From assembly GCF_001672815.1 (NCBI RefSeq), contig NZ_LZKK01000113.1, forward strand, positions 1 through 42,697: DNA of 42,697 nucleotides, given 5' to 3'. The stretch is from Mycobacterium sp. E796 (GTDB lineage Bacteria > Actinomycetota > Actinomycetes > Mycobacteriales > Mycobacteriaceae). Below the pieces are notes generated by a model that saw only the letters and a program-made list of their open reading frames with translations, searched no databases and was not told the origin of the DNA. Positions 8,384-17,057 of the stretch are shown here, piece by piece. A program made the translations under genes and the position numbers. Within the stretch, counting starts at the first letter, position 1; each line of letters begins with the position of its first letter.

Positions 8384-9411
8384 GCGGTCTGGGGTCTGGC
8401 GTGATGACGGCAAGCGACGTGCTGCGGGCCGAAAGGCCCGCCGTATGTTTCGTGTCCAACATCGGCGACGCCGTCCTGACGTTGCCGACCATGAGGGCGT
8501 TGGGGGAGATGTTCACCGCCCCCCTCACGATGGTCTGCCCCAAGGTGGCGTTCGACCTGTGTTTCCGGGAGGTGAGCGACCGCCACGTCGACACCACGGG
8601 ATTACCGCTGACGGGTCCGCGGCCGCTGCCGCCGTTACCGCACCGAAGCCGCGACTACGAAGCGCTGGCTTCGGAGATCGGTCCCGTTGACGTCTTCATC
8701 GACACCCTGACGTGGGATTCCCTGTCCAGCACCGTCATTCGTCCCCTCGTGCAGCGCCTGGCGCCGACGACGACCATCGGCTTCCCCACCGACTACGCCT
8801 ACGACTTCGTGGTCGCCAGGGAGGATTGTCACGCGGCGGAGCTGGCTTTCAAGCTGGCGCACCTGTTCAATCCTTCGGCGCGGCTCGAGGCCTATGCCCA
8901 GCCGGTGCCGATCCCGCGGTCCGTGTCGGAGGAGGCGCGCTCGATCAGGGCCGCCCTGCCCGCGGGCACGAAGGTGCTCGTCGTGCACGCTGACACCGAT
9001 TGGGCGGAGAAGCGCTGGCCCGTTACCAGGTTCATCGATCTGCTGGACCGGTTCTTATCGCGCCATCCCGAATTTGTCGCCTGGATCGTCGGGATGGGTC
9101 ACGAGGAACTCAACGTGGGGCACGAGCGCGACCGCGTCTTTCCGCACCTCGGGCTACCGCTCGACCTCGCCATGGGGCTGGTCGCCAATGCCGACCTTTT
9201 CCTGGGGATCGACTCCTGCATGCTGCACGCCGCCGACCTGGCGCGCGTTCCGGGCGTCGGGCTGTTCGGCCCGACGCGTTCTGCGACATGGGGATTCAGG
9301 TTCGGACCCCACCGCCACGTGGACATGGGCACGATGGCGGACATCACCGTGGACCAGGCGCTCGGGGCGCTCGAGGACCTCGCCGACGAACAGGATCGTC
9401 GCGTTGAGTGA
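8380..9411 (+). CDS. GT9-family (heptosyltransferase-like) glycosyltransferase, first copy
   Basis: A 343-aa glycosyltransferase of family GT9, the GT-B fold group that includes LPS heptosyltransferases. The N-terminal motif NIGDAVLTLPTMRAL corresponds to the GD.LL.TP.LRAL signature. The C-terminal nucleotide-sugar site is GIDSCMLHAADLARVPGVGL, followed by FGPT. A histidine-aspartate segment (VVHADTDWAEKRWP) sits at the domain junction. I chose the ATG at 8380, which overlaps the sulfotransferase stop; a second ATG at 8404 is also possible. Mycobacteria lack LPS, so the sugar and acceptor are unknown. The next gene is a close tandem paralogue. Cytosolic, without membrane segments. Confidence 0.85.
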   Translation: MSGLGSGVMTASDVLRAERPAVCFVSNIGDAVLTLPTMRALGEMFTAPLTMVCPKVAFDLCFREVSDRHVDTTGLPLTGPRPLPPLPHRSRDYEALASEIGPVDVFIDTLTWDSLSSTVIRPLVQRLAPTTTIGFPTDYAYDFVVAREDCHAAELAFKLAHLFNPSARLEAYAQPVPIPRSVSEEARSIRAALPAGTKVLVVHADTDWAEKRWPVTRFIDLLDRFLSRHPEFVAWIVGMGHEELNVGHERDRVFPHLGLPLDLAMGLVANADLFLGIDSCMLHAADLARVPGVGLFGPTRSATWGFRFGPHRHVDMGTMADITVDQALGALEDLADEQDRRVE

Positions 9412-11014
9412 ATTCACCGTCCTGCAGGACGGACATTCGGTACACGTCGAGCGCGGGCTCCTCGAGCATCTGCTGCGGGCGCGCCAACCCACGGTCTATT
9501 TCTCCACGCTCATCGGTGACTCCGTACTGACGCTGCCGACGCTGCGAGCGCTGGACGAAATGTTCGATGCCCCACTGACAATGGTGTGCCCCAAGGTCGC
9601 CTTCGACCTATGCTTCCGGCAGCTGGGCGGCCGCCTCGTCGACATCACCGGATCCCCGCCGGCGGGACCGACGCTCGGGCCACCCTCCAATCGAGTGCTC
9701 GACTACGACGCCCTGGCCGCCGAGATCGGCCCGGTCGATCTGTTCATCGATGCCGTTCCGTGGGACGTGCCGTCGAGCGCGTTCGCGCGCCCCCTTCGAA
9801 AACGCCTGGCGCCCAAGACGAGCGTCGGCTTCCCAACCGGTGACACCTACGACGTCGTGGTCCCCAGAGACGTGCCGCACGCGGCGGACCTGACCTTCAA
9901 GTTGGCGCGCCTGTTCGATCCCTCGGCGCGGATCGAAAACCACGCCCAGCCGGTGCCCACCTCGGCGGCCACCCGCGACGAGGTGCGATCGATCCGTTCC
10001 GCCCTGCCCGCGGGAGCCAAGGTGCTCGCCGTGCACGCGGACACGACCTGGGCTAAGAAACAGTGGCCGGTCACCCGGTTCATCGACCTGCTGGACCGGT
10101 TCTTGGCTCGTCATCGCGACTTTGTGGCCTGGATCGTCGGGATGGGAGACGAGAGGCTCAACGTCGGGCGGGAGCGGGACCGGATCTTTCCCTACCTCGG
10201 GGCGCCGCTCGACCTCGCGATGGGCATGGTCGCTGACGCGGACCTTTTCGTGGGGATCGATTCCTGCATGCTGCACGCCGCCGATCTGGCGCGGGTGCCG
10301 GGCGTCGGACTCTTCGGCCCGACGCAGCCCGCGACATGGGGCTTCCGTTTCGCACCGCACCGGCACGTTCAGATGAGCACGATGGCGGAAATCACCGTGG
10401 AAGAAGTGCTCGGTGCGCTGGAGGAACTCGCCGCCGAACATGTCGGGACGGCGCCGCGGCAGCCCAGCGGCGCGCCCAATGATCTGTTGTCGGCCGTGCG
10501 ACAGTTCCACGACGTCGCGGCATGCTGGCACGAGGACGAGCCCACCCCTGGCGATAGCGACGGCATCGCCGCGAAGGCGCTGCACCTGCACGCGATGAAC
10601 TTCGGCTTATGGCATCACGAAGACGCCGTCCGCCGGCCCGGCGTCAGCGACCACGAAGTGGCCCGCAGGAAGCGTTGCATCGACGGCCTCAACAGCCGGC
10701 GCAATGCGGCGATCGAGGACATCGACGCGACGTTGCTCGACCGCGTCAACCCAAACCGAAACGCGCCGCTACACACCGAAACGCCCGGCACGATCGTCGA
10801 TCGGCTTTCCGTTCTCGCGCTGCGAATCTTGCACACCAACCGGCCGGCCCCACAGCTCGCGGTGCTCGACGAGCAATATGACGACCTCTGCCGCGGGCTC
10901 GAGCAGTTCCTCACGCGGATGCTGGACGGCGAAATCCGGTTCAAGCCGTACCGGCAGTTCAAGTCCGCGGACCAACGGAGCGAGTGCGGCCTGTTTGAGC
11001 GCCGCGATGCCTGA
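9404..11014 (+). CDS. GT9 glycosyltransferase fused to a DUF4254 domain
   Basis: A 536-aa two-domain protein. Residues 1-340 repeat the GT9 domain of the preceding gene almost motif for motif (IGDSVLTLPTLRAL; APLTMVCPKVAFDLCFR in both; VTRFIDLLDRFLARH; GIDSCMLHAADLARVPGVGL, FGPT). Residues about 360-536 form a DUF4254 domain, recognised by LHLHAMNFGLWHHEDAVRR, ARRKRCIDGLNSRRNAAIE and DIDATLLDRVN. DUF4254 is of unknown function but is often found with glycosyltransferases. The best start is TTG at 9404, which overlaps the previous gene by eight bases and has AGGA eight bases upstream. No ATG or GTG is better placed. It ends six bases before a convergent gene. Confidence 0.85.
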   Translation: MSEFTVLQDGHSVHVERGLLEHLLRARQPTVYFSTLIGDSVLTLPTLRALDEMFDAPLTMVCPKVAFDLCFRQLGGRLVDITGSPPAGPTLGPPSNRVLDYDALAAEIGPVDLFIDAVPWDVPSSAFARPLRKRLAPKTSVGFPTGDTYDVVVPRDVPHAADLTFKLARLFDPSARIENHAQPVPTSAATRDEVRSIRSALPAGAKVLAVHADTTWAKKQWPVTRFIDLLDRFLARHRDFVAWIVGMGDERLNVGRERDRIFPYLGAPLDLAMGMVADADLFVGIDSCMLHAADLARVPGVGLFGPTQPATWGFRFAPHRHVQMSTMAEITVEEVLGALEELAAEHVGTAPRQPSGAPNDLLSAVRQFHDVAACWHEDEPTPGDSDGIAAKALHLHAMNFGLWHHEDAVRRPGVSDHEVARRKRCIDGLNSRRNAAIEDIDATLLDRVNPNRNAPLHTETPGTIVDRLSVLALRILHTNRPAPQLAVLDEQYDDLCRGLEQFLTRMLDGEIRFKPYRQFKSADQRSECGLFERRDA

Positions 11015-11020
11015 GCGTGC

Positions 11021-11797
11021 TTAATAGGCGGCGGAGTCCCACCACTTCTTCCAGTCCAGGTACGGGTCCTTGTGTTCCTCGTACTGAAGGTGCAGCGCCA
11101 GCGACGGTATGGGCGTGAAGAGTGAAACCTGTTCGCGCCAGATCTCGTTGATCGTCGAAGCCTCGAATATGTGGTGCGCGCGGCCGTACGGGGTGCTCGA
11201 ATAGCGCGCGAGTCGCTCGAACCGCTCCCAATTTCTCGTTAACGTTCCCACTTCGATCCAACACGTATTCGTGGTGTGCGTATTCGTACGCCAATGCCTC
11301 TTGCCGCCGTACACGACCCGACAGTTCTCTTGGCTGAATATCACGCTCCAGTAGTTCTTCGGGTCGTCGTAGGGGTGCAGGGCCACTTCCTGCCCGCCGA
11401 GTTTCTCCTTGAACAACGCCTGCGCCTCCAGCATCTCCGGGATGGCGGAAGGGGTATGCAAGTAATCGTCCTCGACGAAATAGATGAGCTCGCGAGCGTC
11501 GTCGCGCGCCCGGGAAAACGAGGCGAGACAAGACGCGTTGTAGCCCGTGTCCTCGAGCGCCACGAATTCGACCGAGTGTTTGCACGTTGCGAGGATGCGC
11601 CGCAACGCCGTAACCGCTTCGGGCGATGAGTGATCGTCAAAGACGCGCAAGATGATGTTGGCGTCCGCCTGGTTAACCGACGTGACCAACGATCGCGTAC
11701 AGCGAAGCATGACTTCGCTTTTGGCGGCTCCGACATAGCGATGTGCGCCGTGGACGCTCGTCTCGGAATGGGTCTGCAGGTGGATGTCGAGCAACAT
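11021..11797 (-). CDS. GT2-like glycosyltransferase (GT-A fold)
   Basis: A 258-aa protein with features of a family 2 glycosyltransferase: a nucleotide-sugar segment ILRVFDDHSSPEAV, then LEDTGYNASCLASFSRARD, and the metal-binding acidic motif YFVEDDYLHTPSAI near residue 110. A later conserved-looking part, CWIEVGTL, could contact the acceptor. No membrane segment or signal peptide is seen, so the enzyme is cytosolic. It is the only island gene on the minus strand: convergent with the GT9-DUF4254 gene and divergent from the FkbM gene, with only 50 bases between starts. Base composition is lower than that of the ESX genes: bases 11221-11280 are 31 of 60 G+C by my count. The start is the first ATG; no strong ribosome site is visible. 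Confidence 0.72.
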   Translation of the reverse strand: MLLDIHLQTHSETSVHGAHRYVGAAKSEVMLRCTRSLVTSVNQADANIILRVFDDHSSPEAVTALRRILATCKHSVEFVALEDTGYNASCLASFSRARDDARELIYFVEDDYLHTPSAIPEMLEAQALFKEKLGGQEVALHPYDDPKNYWSVIFSQENCRVVYGGKRHWRTNTHTTNTCWIEVGTLTRNWERFERLARYSSTPYGRAHHIFEASTINEIWREQVSLFTPIPSLALHLQYEEHKDPYLDWKKWWDSAAY

Positions 11798-11847
11798 GGC
11801 GCTCGTCAGCTTAGCGGGTGCGCTCCAACGCGTGTTAGCGTGAGCGG

Positions 11848-12576
11848 GTGGATCTATATTGGTTCACGAATGGCGCCGAAATCGAAGTGACGCGTTATTA
11901 TGCGGAGTCCGATTGGAAACGCAAATTCGTGGACGAACTCAAATCCCGCCGGGTAAATATCGTTCTCGATGTCGGCGCCAACTCGGGTCAATACGCTACC
12001 GGCCTGCGCCGCGCGGATTTCAAGGGTCGCATCGTTTCGTTCGAACCCCTGGCGGGGCCGTTCTCTCTTTTGGCAGGCAACGCTTCGGGGGACCCGCAGT
12101 GGGATTGCCTGCGGTGCGCGCTGGGTGATGATGAGGCAGAGGTCTCGATGAACGTGGCGGGCAACGCCGGCGCGAGCAGCTCCGTCCTGCCGATGCTGAA
12201 GAGCCATCGGGACGTCCTGCCCAGCGCGAATTATGTCGGCACCGAGGATGTTCCGATGTCCCGGCTAGATTCGCTGGCGTCGACGATCCTGGGTCCCGAC
12301 GACGTGCCCTTCGTCAAGATCGACGTGCAAGGCTTCGAGAAGCAGGTGATCGCGGGCGGCGGGACGACCATCGGCGATCGTTGCATCGGCATGCAACTTG
12401 AACTGTCCTTCGTCCCCTTGTACGAAGGCGGCATGCTCGCAGAAGAGGCGCTTGAACTCGCCCGTTCATTGGGCTTCGTGCTGACGGGATTCGCGCCCTT
12501 CTTCGTCGATGTGCGGACCGGCCGACTCCTGCAGGCCGACGGCGTCTTCTTTCGCGCCGCGACCCAAAAGCGGTAG
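11848..12576 (+). CDS. FkbM-family S-adenosylmethionine methyltransferase
   Basis: A 242-aa methyltransferase of the FkbM family, which mainly O-methylates sugars. The SAM site is VLDVGANSGQYATGL at about residues 38-52, followed by IVSFEPLAGPF. The C-terminal FkbM signature is MSRLDSLAS, then VPFVKIDVQGFEKQVIAGG. In mycobacteria, relatives methylate sugars of phenolic glycolipids and glycopeptidolipids, so a sugar made by the neighbouring glycosyltransferases is the likely target (inference). The start is GTG at 11848 (MDLYWFTNGAE). DNA here is relatively A+T rich (11881-11940: 29 of 60 G+C by my count), which suggests acquisition by transfer. A stem-loop follows the stop. Confidence 0.87.
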   Translation: MDLYWFTNGAEIEVTRYYAESDWKRKFVDELKSRRVNIVLDVGANSGQYATGLRRADFKGRIVSFEPLAGPFSLLAGNASGDPQWDCLRCALGDDEAEVSMNVAGNAGASSSVLPMLKSHRDVLPSANYVGTEDVPMSRLDSLASTILGPDDVPFVKIDVQGFEKQVIAGGGTTIGDRCIGMQLELSFVPLYEGGMLAEEALELARSLGFVLTGFAPFFVDVRTGRLLQADGVFFRAATQKR

Positions 12577-12589
12577 CGTCCAACGTTTC

Positions 12590-12619
12590 CCATCCGGACA
12601 CCTCTGCGTTACCGGATGG
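12590..12619 (+). terminator. Inverted repeat downstream of the FkbM gene
   Basis: CCATCCGG at 12590-12597 is perfectly complementary to CCGGATGG at 12612-12619, with a 14-base spacer. It starts 14 bases after the FkbM stop and has no U-tract. It could end the island transcript as an I-shaped terminator, or be an operator for espB. It lies inside the 285-base gap (12577-12861) before espB, where I see no other structure. Confidence 0.4.
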
Positions 12620-12861
12620 ACTTCGAGCCGCCAAGTCCCCAACGATCGGCCGCAAATCAGCGCCATCACCCCTGCGTTCGGTGGATTAGGATTGCACTCG
12701 GTCGGATGGCCCGGCACACGAAAGGGATGGTCGGTGGTTGCACCACATCGTCCGGCGGCCGGGTCGGCGGGTGCGCGTGACGCTGCCTCGGACGGGATCG
12801 TCTCTCGCGCAACGTGGTTGCCCCGTAGGCACGCGGCGCCACACAGGGAGAGGCGGCCGGT

Positions 12862-14388
12862 ATGACCCAGACGCTGAACGTCGAATACAACGAGCTGATG
12901 CAGCGGGCCGACGAACTCGAGAAACCGCTCCCGGCCATCCCGTCCACAAATCCGCGCGGGCCGTGCGCGCTTTCTTTCGTCAATGACGCCGCCACCCAGA
13001 TCGCGCTGTCCGCCGACTCGATGCGGCTCTACATCAAGGCGTGCGAACGCGAATGGAGGGCGCTGGCGAAATCCCTCAGGAACGCCGCCAAAGCCTACGA
13101 AGAGGTCGACGAGGAAGCCGGCGACGCCATCAGCGACGTGGACGGCGGTTCGTCAGCGTCCGCGGTGAGGCCGCTGGCCGGGAACGGAAGTGACCAGATG
13201 ATGGTCAACTGCGACCCGGACGAGGATTGGGTTCCGCCACCGCCGCCTCCCCCGCCGCCGCCGTTCCAATACCCCTACTACGAGGTCAGGCAGGCGGCGA
13301 CCGACATCGAATCCGGCGACCAGGGCGCGGCGTTCACCGCGTTCGCGGACGAATGGAACGCGTTCCAGCGCGAGTTCCAGCGGGAGTGGGTGCGGTTCCG
13401 GCCATTTCAGTCCTGGGAGGGCGAGGCCCGGCTGGCCGTCGAGCAAAACTTCGAAGCACACCGGCAATGGATAAACACGATGGTCTCGTTGTGTACCACC
13501 CTGAGCGGCCAGGCGCTTCGGGTCGTCCAGGCCCACAAGAAGGCGCGTGTCTACGGGCAGCACGTGTCGTATAACCCGGACGGGACGTATGCGGTCGCGG
13601 CGGAGCACCCCACGAGCTACGAAGTGTCCCAATGTGATTACTGGTACAAGTACTACACGCAGAACAACAGCTACTACCTATATATGGCGATCAGCTGGTA
13701 CGAGAGCCTGCAGGCCAAGTCGGAGACGTCGCTGAGCCAATACGTCGCGAATGCATCTCTGCCCCTGGCGCCGGTGTATCCAAAAAGTCCCCCGAACAGC
13801 ATGCGCATCGACCCGCCTCCCGAGCCCAAACCGGATCCAGACCCCAGCCCGGGTCCCGATCTCCCCGACGACGGAATCCCTAACCCCGACAACCCAATCG
13901 ATAACCTGCCGACTGACGACTCGCTTCCGGACCCGACCGGCATGCCCATGCCCACCACGCCGTCGGCCGGGATGCCGGCGACGCCGCCGGTCCCCACGGG
14001 TGACCCCAAGCTGACCGAGGCCCTGAAGGACCTGAAAAAGGGCGCTGGCCTACCGGGGGGCGCGGGCGTCAAGCCGGCGTCGGTGGGGGGCGGGGCCGGT
14101 GTGCCGTCGATGCCATTGCAGCCGTCGGCAGAGGGGGAAGCCGGGTCACGGCCAGCCGGCGCGGCGGCCGGGGCCGCGGGTCTGGGCCGGGGCGTCCCGG
14201 GTCTGGGCGGCGCGATGGGCGGCGGCGGTCCCATGGGCGGCATGCCGATGGGCGGCCAGGGCGACAAGGGCGCCGGCAAGGGTAAGGCGCAAGGGGAACA
14301 GGAATCGCTGTACACCGAGGATCGGGAGTGGACCGAGGGCGTGATCGGCAACCGGCCACGCAAGGCGGCTCCGGACAACAAGGCTTGA
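12862..14388 (+). CDS. espB: EspB, secreted ESX-1 substrate (main copy)
   Basis: A 508-aa EspB (460 aa in M. tuberculosis). EspB is secreted through ESX-1, trimmed by MycP1 and assembles into ring-shaped oligomers outside the cell. The N-terminal helical domain mimics a fused PE/PPE pair. The secretion motif is YEEVD (Y-x-x-x-D, in KAYEEVDEEAGD, near residue 80) and the W-x-G turn is SWEGEA near residue 190. A run of ten prolines (13234-13263) lies between the PE-like and PPE-like parts, and another Pro-rich segment leads into a Gly/Met-rich C-terminus ending YTEDREWTEGVIGNR. The ribosome site is GGGAGAGG. A paralogue lies at 19901-21373. espK follows 88 bases downstream, so they probably share a transcript. 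Confidence 0.92.
   Translation: MTQTLNVEYNELMQRADELEKPLPAIPSTNPRGPCALSFVNDAATQIALSADSMRLYIKACEREWRALAKSLRNAAKAYEEVDEEAGDAISDVDGGSSASAVRPLAGNGSDQMMVNCDPDEDWVPPPPPPPPPPFQYPYYEVRQAATDIESGDQGAAFTAFADEWNAFQREFQREWVRFRPFQSWEGEARLAVEQNFEAHRQWINTMVSLCTTLSGQALRVVQAHKKARVYGQHVSYNPDGTYAVAAEHPTSYEVSQCDYWYKYYTQNNSYYLYMAISWYESLQAKSETSLSQYVANASLPLAPVYPKSPPNSMRIDPPPEPKPDPDPSPGPDLPDDGIPNPDNPIDNLPTDDSLPDPTGMPMPTTPSAGMPATPPVPTGDPKLTEALKDLKKGAGLPGGAGVKPASVGGGAGVPSMPLQPSAEGEAGSRPAGAAAGAAGLGRGVPGLGGAMGGGGPMGGMPMGGQGDKGAGKGKAQGEQESLYTEDREWTEGVIGNRPRKAAPDNKA
13234..13263 (+). repeat. Ten-proline codon run in espB
   Basis: Thirty bases encode ten consecutive prolines using CCG, CCA, CCT and CCC codons, flanked by DWV and FQYPYY. 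Translation of such a run depends on elongation factor P. The mixed codons argue against simple slippage as the only origin. The EspB paralogue in this window lacks it. Confidence 0.95.
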
Positions 14389-14476
14389 CCGAGGCGAAAA
14401 TTGGTCAGCAGCAACGATTTCGATGAACTGAGGACGCCGTCAACAATGAAGTTCGGTGTCCGGCAGGGAGTAGGCG

Positions 14477-16675
14477 ATGGGCCTGGCGCGTCCGACGGGT
14501 GAGTATGCCGAGCAAATGCTCGACCCCAGCGGATGGCCGGCGGTCGACGAGGACGCCTACTTCGAGCGGGCCCAGGAGTACACGCGGGTGCTGCGCCAGC
14601 TCACCGACGTGCTGGAGACCTGCCGGCACCAGCAGAGCGAGATCTTCGATGGCGGCATCTGGTCGGGCGGTGCCGCCGGTGCGGCCAACGGCGAGCTCGG
14701 CACCATCGTCGGCGAATTAGCAACGCTGCAAAGCAGTCTCGCCACCGTGATCACGTGGCACCGGTATGTCGCCGGGTCGATCATTCAAGCCAAGTCGGAC
14801 ATCACCGACAACGTGGAGGGCACCCAGAAGTACGTCGACGCGCTGGAGAGCGATTCCAGCCTCGACGCCGCCGAGCGAACCGCCGCGATCAACACCGTGC
14901 TCAGTGCGACGTACGGCGCAAACCTCAGCCTGGTCACCAACACCGCCGACCAGATTCTGGCGAGCAAGTCTTGGAAACCCCCCGACAATGCCTTGCAGGA
15001 CCTGCTCGACCAGAAGACACCGCCCCCAATCTCGCTGCCCGACAAGCCATCTCCCGTCTCACCTCCCGTTGAGGAAGACCGGCCGCGGCCCAGTCCCGCG
15101 CAGCCGGCGCCGGTGAATCCGGCGATGCCGCCGCCGGTTTCGCCCGGAAGGCCGCCGCAGCCGACACCCGGCGGGCCCGTGACGGGGGTCCCCCCGGGAG
15201 CGACGCCGGGAACGCCGTCGTCGCCGGGGCAGCAACCGGCAGGGCCAGCCCCGACACCCGGCGCGCCCGGTCCCACGGTGCCGCGCGGTCCCACGGCGCC
15301 GGGCGGCGGCGCCCCCGGAGGCGCCCCGGCGGCCCCGCTCGCGCCGGCCGCCCCGGCGGCGCCGCTGATCCCGGCGGCGTCAGCGCCGGGAGCGGGTGGG
15401 GGCGGCAAGGGGATGGCACCGGCCTCGGTCGCCGGGCCATCGTCGGGCGCTCGCTCGGAGGACTCATCAACCTCGGTGGCGCCCGCCGGGGCGGCCGGCA
15501 TGCCGGCCCCACCAATGGCACCCGGCGCATCGGGCGGAGGCGGCGGTTCGCGCGGAGGTTCGGGCGCGGCGTCGAACGCCCCGGTGGGACAGAAACAGTC
15601 GGGCAAGACGCCCGGCACACGACCGGCGGCGGCCACCCAGTCGGCGCGACGCGGGCCCGCTGCCCACTCGGAATCGCACGACCAGTCGCCGCCGGCGGAC
15701 GCCCCGGCGATGGCACCGATTCCCGTTTCCGCGGCGCGCCTCGAACGCGACGCCATCGCCGACGCTGCCACCGCGGACGCGGCGCGCCGGGCCGGATCGG
15801 ACCGGCTGCAACTGGCGCGGCGCATCGCGGCGGCGTTGAACGTCCCCCGCAGCGGCGGTGCGGGGGACCTCGGATTCTTCTGGGTGACCGCGGTGACCAC
15901 CGACGGAGAGATCGTGGTGGCCAATAGCTATGGGCTCGCTTACATTCCGGAGGGAGTGCAGCTACCGGAGCAGGTACACATGGCCACCGCCGACGAGGCG
16001 ATCCCGGCCTCCGAGCGGGCCCGTTGGGCCACGTACCCGGTAATGGCCGTGCAGGGCTGGGCGGAGCATCGCGACACCAAGCTGCGGGCGGTGATCGCCA
16101 CCGAACAGCAGTTGGCCAATTCCGATCCGGGCGCGGCCAAGGTCTTGCTCGAACCCGACGACATCCCCGAAAGCGGCGACATGGTCGGCCGATCCCGGCT
16201 CGAGGTGGTGGACCCCGAGGCCGCGGACCGCCTGGCCGCTACGCCCGATCCGCGGTTGGTCAACCTATTGCCGCCGGCGCCGGCGGGCGCGACTTCCGCG
16301 GCCGAGGACCGACCCACCTCGGAAGTGCTCGATCCTGAAGCGGCGGCCCGGCTGACAGCGTCCATTACCGCAGGGAACGTGGATCCGAACTTTTCTGCCC
16401 AGTTAAGCGACCAGTCGGCCCGCACCGAGCCACCCGCCGACCGGCGCCCGATGTTGTGGTTCGGCGTGGTGAAACCGATGGCGAGCAAAGCTGCCGGCCG
16501 CGAGGCTGCCCACTTGCGCGCATTTCACGCCTACGCCGCGCACGCCCAAGAGGTCCTCCTCAACGAGGCGCACACCTCGGTCGACCTGGTTGCCCAGCGC
16601 GACGCCGTGGCCGACTGGCTGTACTGGAAACACCTCACCGGGCTACTCGACGCGGCGCTCGCCGGCGCGCCGTGA
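14477..16675 (+). CDS. espK: EspK, ESX-1 substrate/accessory protein
   Basis: A 732-aa EspK (729 aa in M. tuberculosis). EspK binds EspB and the ATPase EccCb1 and helps deliver EspB to the channel. Residues 1-175 are helical, with W-x-G in [12 protein letters not shown] and the segment [19 protein letters not shown]. Residues about 180-400 are a Pro/Ala/Gly-rich linker. The C-terminal domain contains [19 protein letters not shown] and [12 protein letters not shown], then a repeated phrase, [14 protein letters not shown] and [14 protein letters not shown], about 45 residues apart. The ribosome site is CAGGGAG. It ends 10 bases from the convergent espL2, marking the boundary between the two transcription units. 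Confidence 0.93.
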   Translation: MGLARPTGEYAEQMLDPSGWPAVDEDAYFERAQEYTRVLRQLTDVLETCRHQQSEIFDGGIWSGGAAGAANGELGTIVGELATLQSSLATVITWHRYVAGSIIQAKSDITDNVEGTQKYVDALESDSSLDAAERTAAINTVLSATYGANLSLVTNTADQILASKSWKPPDNALQDLLDQKTPPPISLPDKPSPVSPPVEEDRPRPSPAQPAPVNPAMPPPVSPGRPPQPTPGGPVTGVPPGATPGTPSSPGQQPAGPAPTPGAPGPTVPRGPTAPGGGAPGGAPAAPLAPAAPAAPLIPAASAPGAGGGGKGMAPASVAGPSSGARSEDSSTSVAPAGAAGMPAPPMAPGASGGGGGSRGGSGAASNAPVGQKQSGKTPGTRPAAATQSARRGPAAHSESHDQSPPADAPAMAPIPVSAARLERDAIADAATADAARRAGSDRLQLARRIAAALNVPRSGGAGDLGFFWVTAVTTDGEIVVANSYGLAYIPEGVQLPEQVHMATADEAIPASERARWATYPVMAVQGWAEHRDTKLRAVIATEQQLANSDPGAAKVLLEPDDIPESGDMVGRSRLEVVDPEAADRLAATPDPRLVNLLPPAPAGATSAAEDRPTSEVLDPEAAARLTASITAGNVDPNFSAQLSDQSARTEPPADRRPMLWFGVVKPMASKAAGREAAHLRAFHAYAAHAQEVLLNEAHTSVDLVAQRDAVADWLYWKHLTGLLDAALAGAP

Positions 16676-16685
16676 ACTGTTGCGG

Positions 16686-17048
16686 TTACTCCTGTTTCGC
16701 TTGAACTAACCCTATTGCCGTGCTGAGCGAGCCAACAATGTCGGCCATCGACTCGGCGAGCCGCTGTTGCTCGGCTTCGCCGGCTGCGGTCGCGGCGGCC
16801 AGCGCGTTGCGTATCGCCTCGTTGACGCGCTGCGCCACCGTTTCAGTGCCCAGCCGCAGCAGGCCGTCTTCGATATACAGCCCGGTGAGCCAGCGGCGAC
16901 CATTGAGAGTCGCCGCGACGGTCTTGGCTTCGTCTGTGCCCCTGAAGGATTCGGTGTCCAGCCGCCGGGTCAGCTCGTCCATGAGCGACTCCATCCGGCC
17001 CGTCTGCCGCAGCGCCTCATCCAGCTGGGCGTGCCCTGCCCTGTTCAT
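16686..17048 (-). CDS. EspL2, second EspL paralogue
   Basis: A 120-aa YbaB/EbfC-like protein related to EspL at 7234-7590. Shared core: ESFRGTDEAKTV, TLNGRRWLTGLYIEDGLLRLG and RVNEAIRN. The N-terminus (QLDEALRQTGRMESLMDEL) and the last 30 residues differ. AAGGA lies nine bases before the ATG. It is the last gene of the run espB2-espE2-espF2-espH2-espL2 and starts nine bases after espH2. In M. tuberculosis EspL is required for stable EspE, EspF and EspH, and this cassette contains precisely those partners, so I infer that this copy serves the cassette's own proteins. It is intact, not a pseudogene. Confidence 0.85.
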   Translation of the reverse strand: MNRAGHAQLDEALRQTGRMESLMDELTRRLDTESFRGTDEAKTVAATLNGRRWLTGLYIEDGLLRLGTETVAQRVNEAIRNALAAATAAGEAEQQRLAESMADIVGSLSTAIGLVQAKQE

Positions 17049-17057
17049 ATGTCGTCC

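Noticed and set aside
14383..14410. TGACC...GGTCA inverted repeat after espB
   Set aside because: Arms of only five bases around a 13-base spacer are expected by chance and fit neither a terminator nor a known operator.
15100..15600. Possible CRISPR-like or satellite repeats
   Set aside because: The repetitiveness is the Pro/Ala/Gly-rich linker of EspK; there are no regular repeats and spacers.
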